Source: Halomonas sp. LBP4 (GTDB lineage: Bacteria; Pseudomonadota; Gammaproteobacteria; Pseudomonadales; Halomonadaceae). From it: a stretch of 64,000 nt of DNA. A program made the position numbers and the translations under genes. The notes beneath the pieces were generated by a model, which was given only the letters and a program-made list of their open reading frames with translations, searched no databases and was not told the origin of the DNA. The stretch lies in the NCBI RefSeq assembly GCF_003202205.1, contig NZ_PDOG01000009.1, positions 41,347 to 105,346 on the forward strand, read 5' to 3'. Below are positions 46,314 through 53,163 of this stretch, one piece after another (positions within the stretch are counted from its first letter, which is position 1; each line of letters starts with the position of its first letter).

Positions 46314-47222
46314 ATGCCAGACGACAAGCCGACGCTAAGCGGTTTAGAACGCCGCAAGGGGCGCCGTTCCGGCGGAGACTACGTAATCCGCGATGGAGAG
46401 CCTGTTCTCGTCCACCGTACCCAAGTCCCCGATGACCGAGAGTGCGGATATAGCGACCAGGGCAAGCGATACGATGACGAACTGAAGGCGATTCAAGCCG
46501 ACTTGGACAGCGTGCTTGACCGGCTGGGCGACTACTTGGAGCGGCAAAATAGTGCCGCCCGGCTGCTGCTGGATATGGAAGCGCCGCATGGTGCGGATAC
46601 GAAAGCCGAGATGCTCGATACGCTCAGGTTATACTTGGCTAGTACCACTGGCATGACGCTGGACGAGGCGCACAGCAGAGCGACCGCAGAAAAGGGCGCA
46701 GCCTGCATGGAACGCAACCGCCGCGTTCGTGAGCATGGAGCGATAAAAGGCAAGCTGCTATTCGCCTTTGAGGAAGTCAGCGGCAAGCGTTATGACCCCG
46801 CTTTGATGGGGCATAGTCGATACCACCTTTTGCAGCCGGAAGAACTGGCCACTCTGGCCGAAATGGCTGCGCGCTATCTGGACAGGCGCGACCGCTATCC
46901 AGGCGAGTATGGAAAACATGACTTGCTGATGCACAAGGGAAAGCGAGATGAGTATGGTTTGGCAAAGCGCCAGCAGGCAGTGAATGAGTTTATCGACCTC
47001 CGAGAAAAGCATGGCGCCGATAAGTATCCCTTTGACCGGGAAACGTGCCAGCCGATTGCAGAGAAGTACGGCTTTACAGGTGAAACGCTGGTTCGGGAAG
47101 TGCGCAAGCGACTGGATGAAACTTTACTAAGGGGCAACCTTGATGCGAGCGGAAATCTACGGCTGGTCATAGCCAAGTTATGGGAGGTAGCCAAGATCAA
47201 GCCGCATCGCAAGAAAGATTAG
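46314..47222 (+). CDS. Hypothetical 302-residue element protein, lower GC than neighbours
   Basis: I do not recognise a family. The protein is soluble, charged and mostly helical by composition, with no signal peptide or membrane segment. Notable segments are an acidic N-terminal stretch (YDDELKAIQADLDSVLDRLG), a middle region HSRYHLLQPEELATLAEMAA, and a C-terminal part (PIAEKYGFTGETLVREVRKR) that could be a helix-turn-helix. Codon use is visibly more AT-rich than the genes around it, which suggests a separate origin. It lies between int and the regulatory genes, where satellites and P4-like prophages carry variable cargo, often anti-phage defence. That role is position-based inference only. 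Confidence 0.75.
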   Translation: MPDDKPTLSGLERRKGRRSGGDYVIRDGEPVLVHRTQVPDDRECGYSDQGKRYDDELKAIQADLDSVLDRLGDYLERQNSAARLLLDMEAPHGADTKAEMLDTLRLYLASTTGMTLDEAHSRATAEKGAACMERNRRVREHGAIKGKLLFAFEEVSGKRYDPALMGHSRYHLLQPEELATLAEMAARYLDRRDRYPGEYGKHDLLMHKGKRDEYGLAKRQQAVNEFIDLREKHGADKYPFDRETCQPIAEKYGFTGETLVREVRKRLDETLLRGNLDASGNLRLVIAKLWEVAKIKPHRKKD

Positions 47223-47326
47223 GAATATCTAAAACACTCTGCATCGTTTTGTAGTGCTACATGCCGGCAAGGCCGCCCGCCACCCTGTACCCGTGAACGT
47301 CAACCACGGTATGGAGTGGCCTTAAC

Positions 47327-47680
47327 ATGCCCACCAATACGCAGTCCAGCGACACCCCCACCACCAACCCTGAAGCCTACCGCACCCAGCGCGGCCGGGT
47401 GCTGGCCGAGATCCTCGAAGCCCAGCGCGCCGGGCTGGCGCCGCACCTGATCGAGCTGAGCGAGCAGCAGGTCTTTCCCTACCTGATCCCATGCAGCCCC
47501 CGGACTGGCCGAGACGCACGCCGCTCGGGCACGCTACTCGGCCGCTCCGCTCCGGTGTTCGTCAAGCGTGGACGCCAAGTCCGCTACCGCCTCGCCGATG
47601 TGACCGCGTGGCTCGAGCAATCCAGAGCCTTCCCCTCCACCGCCGCCGCACTGGCCGGCGCGTCTGCCGCTGACCACTGA
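47327..47680 (+). CDS. AlpA-related / helix-turn-helix DNA-binding protein
   Basis: A 117-residue protein. The C-terminal half contains a winged-helix-like stretch typical of excisionase/AlpA folds: SGTLLGRSAPVFVKRGRQVR followed by YRLADVTAWLEQ. The N-terminal 45 residues are polar and unlike the core. A GGAGTGG ribosome site precedes the ATG. It is upstream of the C4 RNA region, consistent with control of the replication genes. It could equally be a second recombination directionality factor. Confidence 0.65.
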   Translation: MPTNTQSSDTPTTNPEAYRTQRGRVLAEILEAQRAGLAPHLIELSEQQVFPYLIPCSPRTGRDARRSGTLLGRSAPVFVKRGRQVRYRLADVTAWLEQSRAFPSTAAALAGASAADH

Positions 47681-47693
47681 GGAGGTCGCCATC

Positions 47694-48017
47694 ATGTCAC
47701 GCCCCACCGTACTCGAGCGCGCCCTCCGGCACCTCTACGAGGTCGAGAGCACCACTTGCCAGCGAGCTGAGCGCGAGATCGGTGCCCGCTACTTCAACAC
47801 CAGCGTGAGCACCATCCAGCGCGACCTGGGCATTCCGGTCTGCCGTGAGCCACGCAAGATGACAAACACCCACGGCGAACACTACTGGGCAAAGGTGTAT
47901 TGGCTCGACGAGAGCGGCCGTGAGGCCACCGCTCACCAGTTGGCCGCCTGGGAGCGCATGCGGGAGGAGAGCGAAGAGGAAGGCAGCATCGTCGAACCGT
48001 GCAGTGAGACAGTCTGA
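47694..48017 (+). CDS. Hypothetical element protein, possible DNA-binding
   Basis: A 107-residue protein starting 13 bp after the previous stop. The sequence RALRHLYEVESTTCQRAERE and SVSTIQRDLGIPVCREP suggests a small helix-turn-helix. The C-terminus is acidic (REESEEEGSIVEP). No named family recognised. It forms a two-gene unit with the AlpA-related gene. Confidence 0.6.
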   Translation: MSRPTVLERALRHLYEVESTTCQRAEREIGARYFNTSVSTIQRDLGIPVCREPRKMTNTHGEHYWAKVYWLDESGREATAHQLAAWERMREESEEEGSIVEPCSETV

Positions 48018-48118
48018 TGCTGTCGTTGATCGCTCCTGCAAGGGGTGAGCGTTCCAGTCACCCCCATAGTGGCCACCAAGTATTGACCTCGCCTATAGCA
48101 CCGGTCTACGCTTCAAGC

Positions 48119-48300
48119 GTCACGGCAAAATCCGTGGCCGGGTTTGGCGACCCGATCAACTCTAGGCGCACCAGCGCCCACCGCGAAACAGGCGCTTTTT
48201 TCATGCCTGCCCATCGCGTCTATGGTGGCTGTTCGTGGGAGACCTCCGGGTCTGCCGGTTTCCTAGAGTGCCGGTTCGCCAACCTGCGTACAGCCACCCC
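48119..48300 (+). ncRNA. C4-type antisense RNA (P1/P4 immunity RNA family)
   Basis: The sequence follows the layout I know for the C4 antisense RNAs of P1, P7 and P4. It begins with two hairpins (CACGG-CAAAAT-CCGTG; CGGGT-TTGGCG-ACCCG), then a GCGCC...GGCGCTTTTTT element, and then the phrases CATCGCGTCTATGGTGGCTG, GAGACCTCCGGGTCTGCCGG and TGCCGGTTCGCCAACCTGCG. In those phages the RNA represses an operon on the same transcript by pairing with upstream target sites. Here it lies directly ahead of the small genes that lead into the primase and helicase, as in P4. Confidence 0.72.
48173..48202 (+). terminator. Terminator-like hairpin within the C4 region
   Basis: AGCGCC (48173-48178) pairs with GGCGCT (48191-48196), followed by TTTTTT. 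In C4 RNAs this element is part of the conserved layout and may end a short immunity transcript. Confidence 0.6.
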
Positions 48301-48330
48301 CAAGCACTGTTTGGCGACAGTCGGGGATGG

Positions 48331-48347
48331 CTCCTCAACTCTAGGAG
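48331..48347 (+). promoter_or_regulatory. Hairpin sequestering the ribosome site of the 57-aa ORF
   Basis: CTCCT (48331-48335) pairs with the AGGAG ribosome site (48343-48347) ahead of the ATG at 48356, just after the C4 RNA. It would make translation of the operon's first gene sensitive to RNA structure. Confidence 0.5.
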
Positions 48348-48355
48348 CTCTACCC

Positions 48356-48529
48356 ATGATATTCCCTACCCGCAATCCGTCTGCGCGTGCCGCCTACCAT
48401 CGCGCCTGCGCCCGTGCCGCCCTGTTCGCTGATTCCAGCACATCCGTACGCCTCAACCGCTACAACGCCCGCATGGCCAAGGCCCGCCACCTGGAAGCCC
48501 GCGCAAGCGAGCAGGAGGTGGTGTCATGA
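48356..48529 (+). CDS. Small hypothetical protein, first gene after the C4 RNA
   Basis: 57 residues, starting MIFPTRNPSARAAYHRACAR and rich in Arg and Ala. The ATG follows AGGAG at good spacing. The frame is open back to 48017 through the C4 RNA region; reading frames of that kind are sometimes annotated as Ash/Icd-like, but the internal start is better supported. It overlaps the next gene by 4 bp (ATGA). Confidence 0.6.
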   Translation: MIFPTRNPSARAAYHRACARAALFADSSTSVRLNRYNARMAKARHLEARASEQEVVS

Positions 48530-48780
48530 CCTTCGCACGCCTTGAGCAGTCCGACCTCCGGCAAGCTACACGCGCCTCGGCGGCCGATGACCGAGAGCCC
48601 CCGCGCCAGCGCGAACTGCTCCCGGAAACACGGTTGGCCCTGATCCTATGGGCTGACGGCTGGAGCCTGCAGGAGATCGAAGAGTGCCTTGCCGCTCGCA
48701 AGGAAAGGCACCGGCGAGAACTCACCAGCGATGAGCGGCGGTCGCTTGCTGCGGCCTACGACGGCAGGAGGCCGCAATGA
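48526..48780 (+). CDS. Small hypothetical protein
   Basis: 84 residues, highly charged. The segment LALILWADGWSLQEIEECLA could be a short helix-turn-helix, and the C-terminus is basic. It overlaps both neighbours by 4 bp and so belongs to one translationally coupled operon leading to the primase. No family recognised. Confidence 0.65.
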   Translation: MTFARLEQSDLRQATRASAADDREPPRQRELLPETRLALILWADGWSLQEIEECLAARKERHRRELTSDERRSLAAAYDGRRPQ

Positions 48781-49178
48781 TGACGACGCCTCCCCCCGCC
48801 CTGCCCCAGGCCCTCGCCCAGGCGGCCGATGATGTTGAGCTGATCCGCTGGAACAACGGCCGTCAGTGGCGCGCCAAGTATCACGACGATCATCCCGACA
48901 GCCAGCTGGCCACGCTTCGCCAGGCCAGTGAGTGGGTCCGGATCGGCCGCGTGCGCCGGGTGCTCGAGCTGCTGGGCATGCACAACAGCGACCCTGCCTG
49001 GCAGCAGCACCTGGCAACGCGCTACGCCTTGAGCACGCCCGGCCCCTGGGAGGATGCCGCCCGGGCAGCTGTCCGGGACCAGCTCGGCGCCCTTTCTGCC
49101 ACCCGCCGGCCCACAGCAACCAGCACACCCACCCCGTCCCCGCGCTCACAACACCACAGCCCCAACGCAGGGCAGTGA
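48777..49178 (+). CDS. Hypothetical protein upstream of the primase
   Basis: 133 residues with an N-terminal helical, Trp-containing domain (ELIRWNNGRQWRAKYHDDHP, RVRRVLELLGMHNSDPAWQQ) and a Thr/Pro/Ser-rich disordered tail. It starts in an ATGATG overlapping the previous stop. No family recognised; probably an accessory replication or regulatory factor by position. Confidence 0.65.
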   Translation: MMTTPPPALPQALAQAADDVELIRWNNGRQWRAKYHDDHPDSQLATLRQASEWVRIGRVRRVLELLGMHNSDPAWQQHLATRYALSTPGPWEDAARAAVRDQLGALSATRRPTATSTPTPSPRSQHHSPNAGQ

Positions 49179-49198
49179 CACCAGAAGAGGAAGTGACG

Positions 49199-49759
49199 AT
49201 GAACGCTTACACCGACACCCTGAACCAGATCGACGCCCCAACACTGATGGGCGAAATCAAGGCATCGCTCGATTCAACCGCTGGCCTGCTGGAAGCGCTG
49301 GCGCTGAGCCGTGAAGAGCGAGCCGATCAGGCCCGCCGGCACCCCGGCATGACCTGCGGTCTGGATGCCGGCCACCTGGAGGCTGCCGCCGCCTACCTGG
49401 CCGAAGAGGTGCGCCTGGTCAGCCGCCTCAGCGCTCTGCTGCTCGACACTCGCGCCGACCAGGGCAGTAAGCTGGTCGAAACCTCATCCCTGAGCAGCAT
49501 GGATCGCCGCCGCTTGGCCAGCCTGACCAAACACCCGGTGCGCACTGATACCGGCGAGGCTATCGGCACACTCCTAGGCGGACTCACCGGCATGGCCCGA
49601 TGGCTGACGGCCAATATTGAGCATATCGAAGGCCTGGACCCCGCCGCCCCCGCGCTGATCCTGATCGGTCACCGACTGGAGAGCATCGAGGCACACAGCG
49701 AGCTGTGGGTCAGCATGATGATGTCTACTCGCCCGCCAGCCCAGGGGCCGGCCGCGTGA
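49199..49759 (+). CDS. Hypothetical helical protein upstream of the primase
   Basis: 186 residues, acidic and mostly helical: TLNQIDAPTLMGEIKASLDS at the N-terminus, YLAEEVRLVSRLSALLLDTR in the middle, ALILIGHRLESIEAHSELWV near the C-terminus. The ATG at 49199 follows a GAGGAAG ribosome site; the frame is open further upstream but overlaps the previous gene. It overlaps the primase start (GTGA). Confidence 0.7.
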   Translation: MNAYTDTLNQIDAPTLMGEIKASLDSTAGLLEALALSREERADQARRHPGMTCGLDAGHLEAAAAYLAEEVRLVSRLSALLLDTRADQGSKLVETSSLSSMDRRRLASLTKHPVRTDTGEAIGTLLGGLTGMARWLTANIEHIEGLDPAAPALILIGHRLESIEAHSELWVSMMMSTRPPAQGPAA

Positions 49760-50847
49760 GCACCGGTCCGGTGACGCAGGTCGTCGACCACGCCCGCGGA
49801 CGCTGGGGCGCCCTGCTGCCCCAGCGGCTGGCGCTGCGGTACTGGACCCACCGCAAGCACCAGCCGTGCCCTGTGTGTGGTGGCCGTGACCGCTTCCGCC
49901 TGTTCGCCGATTGGGAGGCCACCGGTGGCGCGATCTGCAACCAGTGTGGTGCCGGCGATGGCCTGACCTGGTGGCAACGCACGAGCGGCCTGACAGCCCG
50001 GGAGGCGGCCCGGGACATCGCTGAGCGCCTGGGGATCGAGACGGCCAGCCCGACCGCCTCGAGAACTCTGTTCAAGGGGCCCCCGAAACGGGGTACCCCC
50101 TCCCCTGTCGCCACCAAGGAGAGGCAGAGACTGCCCGAGATTGACAGCGCCCAGCGCCAGCATCGCCTTGGTGCCCTGCTGGCGCCTGCGGTCCCGATCG
50201 ACCAGGCCCCCGTTGCCCTTGCCTACCTGTGGCACCGAGGCCTGGGGGCGCTGATTGACCGCGGCGACCTGCCCCCCGGCTGGCGCCTGCGTGAATCGCT
50301 CGCTTACTGGCAATGCAGCGACCAGGGGGAGCCGCAACGGCTCGGCGACTATCCGGCGCTGGTCGCCCCTGTGCGCCGTGCCGGTGGCGGCCTGGTCAGT
50401 GCCCACCGCACCTACCTGGCCGCCGATGGCCGCGGCAAGGCACCGGTCGAGAGTCCGAAGAAGCTGGCGATTCCGGTGGAAGGCGGCGCTACCGCCGGCG
50501 CCGCGGCGCGTCTCTATCCGCTTACCGGCGGAGAGCTGGCGCTGACCGAGGGCATCGAGACCGCCCTGGCCGTGCGTATCGCCAGCCCCAACTTGCCGGT
50601 GTGGGCCTGCGTCACTGCGAACGGGCTGGCCGCTTGGCATCCTCCCCGCGGGGTGGCTCGAATCTGGATCATGGCCGACCGCGACCGCAGCGGTACCGGC
50701 CAACGCGCGGCACGACGCCTGCGCGCCCGCCTACTGCGCCTCGGCCTGATGGTCAGGCTGTGCCTTCCACCGGGCCCGATACCCGAGCACGCCAAGAGCC
50801 GCGACTGGCTCGATGTGCTCCTCGATGACAAGGAGGTGAGCCGATGA
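49756..50847 (+). CDS. P4-alpha-like DNA primase (zinc-finger plus TOPRIM)
   Basis: A 363-residue primase. The N-terminal zinc-binding domain has the CHC2-like pairs CPVCGGRDRFR and CNQCGAGDGLTWW found in the P4 alpha primase. The C-terminal TOPRIM domain shows the glutamate in LALTEGIETALAV and the acidic pair in WIMADRDRSGTGQ. The GTG at 49756 overlaps the previous stop by 4 bp and is preferred over an ATG 17 codons upstream lying inside that gene. In P4 these domains are fused to the helicase; here the helicase is the next gene, overlapping by 4 bp. It would prime replication of the excised circle. Confidence 0.9.
   Translation: MSTGPVTQVVDHARGRWGALLPQRLALRYWTHRKHQPCPVCGGRDRFRLFADWEATGGAICNQCGAGDGLTWWQRTSGLTAREAARDIAERLGIETASPTASRTLFKGPPKRGTPSPVATKERQRLPEIDSAQRQHRLGALLAPAVPIDQAPVALAYLWHRGLGALIDRGDLPPGWRLRESLAYWQCSDQGEPQRLGDYPALVAPVRRAGGGLVSAHRTYLAADGRGKAPVESPKKLAIPVEGGATAGAAARLYPLTGGELALTEGIETALAVRIASPNLPVWACVTANGLAAWHPPRGVARIWIMADRDRSGTGQRAARRLRARLLRLGLMVRLCLPPGPIPEHAKSRDWLDVLLDDKEVSR
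50081..50099 (+). repeat. 19-bp repeat inside the primase gene, inverted copy at 60764-60782
   Basis: CCCCGAAACGGGGTACCCC here is the exact reverse complement of GGGGTACCCCGTTTCGGGG ahead of the AlpA gene. It contains the palindromes CCCCGAAACGGGG and GGGGTACCCC. Confidence 0.65.
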
Positions 50848-52619
50848 GCGCCAACGCCGTCGTCCATGCCATGAAAGAGGCCTCAGAGCAGTCGGGGGCC
50901 CCGACCATGCCGGCCGGCTTCCACTTCAATGCCGACGACTGGCTCGTCTATGAGTCCCCCGACGACGATGACGCCAAGCCGGTCACGATCTGCAGCCGGC
51001 TCGAGGTTGTGGCGCGCACCACGGCCCCCCACGGGGGTGGGCATGGCTACCTGCTACGCTTTCCCACCGACACCGGCTTCACCCATGAGTGGGCCATGCC
51101 CGCCTCGATGCTCAAGGGCAGCGGCGAGGAGTACCGGGGCGTGATGCTCGATATGGGTCTGATGATCAACGCCACGGCCAAGGCCCGCACACTGCTGACC
51201 GCCTACATCCACCAGGCCGGTCGGCAGTGCGCTCGCGAGGACCGCCTGGTGACCTCGACGCAGCGCACCGGCTGGCATGGTGATGCCTACGTATTGCCCG
51301 GCCGGGTGCTGGGCAATGCCAGCCGGCAGCGCCTGGTCTACCAGCGTCCGGAGCTCTCCGCGGACGGCTACCGCCCCGCCGGCACACTGGCCGAGTGGCA
51401 ACGTCAGGTGGCAGCCCCCTGCAGGGGAAATAGCCGCCTGCTGTTCGCCGTGGCCGCCGCCTTCGCCCCGGCGATGCTGGTGCCCTGCCGGCTGAAGGAG
51501 AGCTTCGGTTTCCACTTCGTCGGAGGATCCAGCATCGGTAAGTCCACGGCGCTGAACCTGGCCAACAGCGTGTGGGGCGACCCTGGCGAACTGCTCGAGA
51601 CCTGGAACAACACCACCAATGGCCTCGAGAGCATCGCGGCCACTCGTAACGACGCCCTGCTGACGCTCGACGAGCTTCACCAGTGCGACCCGCGTGCCGC
51701 CGGGAAATCGGTCTACATGCTCGCCGAGGGGCGCGGCAAGGGGCGATCGAAGGAGACCGGAGCACTCCGAGACCGAGCCCGCTGGCGCCTGGTCTTCCTG
51801 TCGTCGGGGGAGCTCTCTACCGCTGATCATATCGCCAGCGAAGGCGGACGCTCCTATGCCGGCCAGGCGGTGCGCGCCATCGTGCTGCGCGCCGATGCTG
51901 GCGCCGGGAGAGGGCTGTTCGAGACCACCCACGGTGCCAGTGGTGCCGACTTCGCCAACCAGCTCGACCGAGCCGCCCGGGACGCCCACGGCCACGCTGG
52001 TGCCGCCTTCATCGAATGCCTCGCCACCAACCAGCCGCTGGCGCGCCAGGCCTTCTCCGACAGTGGCGAGCACTTCAAGCGTCATGCGTTACCACCCGGA
52101 GCCAGCGGCCAGGTTCGCCGAGTCGCCGACAAGTTCGCCCTAGTCGCCGCGGCGGGGACACTGGCCAGCGCCTGGGGCATCACTGGCTGGCAGTCCAACG
52201 AGGTCTCCGAGGCCTGCGTGACCCTGTTCAGAGAATGGCTGGCCGATCGCGGTACCAGTGGTGACGACGAACCGCGCCGCGCCTTCGAACAGATCCGCGC
52301 CTTCATCGAACGACACGGCGAGTCGCGATTCAGCCCATTGGATACGCCCCGCAGCCAGGTGATGGTCCGGGACCGAGCCGGTTACATCGGCGAGCACCAG
52401 GGGCGGCGCTGTGTGATGTTCACCAGCGATGGCTGGAAGGAGGCCTGCCAGGGGTTCGGCTATCGCCAGGTGGCCAAATGGCTCGCCGATGGGGGCTACC
52501 TCCTGACCGACGACAACGACGGCAGACGGCAACGGCAGATCCGGCTGCCCGGCCACCAACGACCGATTCGGCTCTATGTGGTGCCGGTGGCGATCCTGGA
52601 AGCCGACGAGGGAGAGTGA
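50844..52619 (+). CDS. DUF927-domain replicative helicase/ATPase
   Basis: A 591-residue ATPase of the kind usually fused or paired to P4-like primases. The N-terminal DUF927 part (about 20-180) contains GHGYLLRFPTDTGFTHEWAM. The ATPase core has Walker A GGSSIGKSTALNLANSVW and Walker B LLTLDELHQC. Later come FLSSGELSTADH and the C-terminal domain, where origin recognition lies in P4 alpha. Translation is coupled to the primase (ATGA). Inference: it unwinds the element's origin, perhaps binding the GGATACA iterons. Confidence 0.9.
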   Translation: MSANAVVHAMKEASEQSGAPTMPAGFHFNADDWLVYESPDDDDAKPVTICSRLEVVARTTAPHGGGHGYLLRFPTDTGFTHEWAMPASMLKGSGEEYRGVMLDMGLMINATAKARTLLTAYIHQAGRQCAREDRLVTSTQRTGWHGDAYVLPGRVLGNASRQRLVYQRPELSADGYRPAGTLAEWQRQVAAPCRGNSRLLFAVAAAFAPAMLVPCRLKESFGFHFVGGSSIGKSTALNLANSVWGDPGELLETWNNTTNGLESIAATRNDALLTLDELHQCDPRAAGKSVYMLAEGRGKGRSKETGALRDRARWRLVFLSSGELSTADHIASEGGRSYAGQAVRAIVLRADAGAGRGLFETTHGASGADFANQLDRAARDAHGHAGAAFIECLATNQPLARQAFSDSGEHFKRHALPPGASGQVRRVADKFALVAAAGTLASAWGITGWQSNEVSEACVTLFREWLADRGTSGDDEPRRAFEQIRAFIERHGESRFSPLDTPRSQVMVRDRAGYIGEHQGRRCVMFTSDGWKEACQGFGYRQVAKWLADGGYLLTDDNDGRRQRQIRLPGHQRPIRLYVVPVAILEADEGE

Positions 52620-52621
52620 CG

Positions 52622-52846
52622 ATGGACTGGCTCGCACAACTCGAACAACGGGTCATGCACGAGACCATGGCCCCGCCCGTGATCAATCACCGCTCTCGAC
52701 TCAATGGCTGGCGCTTCTTGGTCAACGACCGGCCGGTGGTGCTGGTACTGCCCTGCCAGGTCAGTGGATGCGAGGCCCTCGGCATTGCTCGCTGCCGCTG
52801 GCCTAACGCTCAACCGGCAGGCTTGACGCTGGAGCGCACAAGATAA
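52622..52846 (+). CDS. Small hypothetical protein after the helicase
   Basis: 74 residues, starting MDWLAQLEQRVMHETMAPPV and continuing WRFLVNDRPVVLVLPCQVSG. It starts 2 bp after the DUF927 gene with a GAGAGTGACG leader. No family recognised. It ends the early operon; a promoter/operator region follows. Confidence 0.6.
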   Translation: MDWLAQLEQRVMHETMAPPVINHRSRLNGWRFLVNDRPVVLVLPCQVSGCEALGIARCRWPNAQPAGLTLERTR

Positions 52847-52873
52847 GCACAACATGTGCAAGTTTGAGGCAAT

Positions 52874-52911
52874 TTGACTACAGTATGTGGTACTGGATAA
52901 ATGGACAGTAC
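52874..52911 (+). promoter_or_regulatory. Predicted promoter with operator, start of the late-type module
   Basis: TTGACT (52874-52879) and GATAAA (52896-52901) are 16 bp apart in a locally AT-rich stretch between the helicase operon and the tape-measure module. An inverted repeat GTACTG (52890-52895) / CAGTAC (52906-52911) with a 10-bp spacer brackets the -10, a typical operator position for a repressor or activator. Confidence 0.5.
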
Positions 52912-52916
52912 TTGTC

Positions 52917-53087
52917 ATGAAGCCAAGCAATCGCAAGCCTCGAGCCCGCAACATCATCCCTTCGGCGCGTCGCCAACGTGAGCTGTATCAGATGCTCGAC
53001 CACCGTGCAGACGCCGGTGATGTCGATGCTGCCGGCTGGCTGCTGTTCCTTGCCGAGCAACGAGGCGTGAAGGCAGCTCAACCCTGA
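52917..53087 (+). CDS. Small basic hypothetical protein
   Basis: 56 residues, MKPSNRKPRARNIIPSARRQ then a helical segment AAGWLLFLAEQRG. The ATG lies just after the predicted promoter without a good ribosome site, so the message could be nearly leaderless. An upstream GTG (52887) is in frame but falls inside the promoter. It precedes the tape-measure gene by 76 bp. Confidence 0.5.
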   Translation: MKPSNRKPRARNIIPSARRQRELYQMLDHRADAGDVDAAGWLLFLAEQRGVKAAQP

Positions 53088-53163
53088 CTCCAGAGGCGCC
53101 GCGCGGGGGCGGCTTTGCTTATGCCGGGGACCTGATGAGACACGAGCAGAGAGAGACAGGCCA

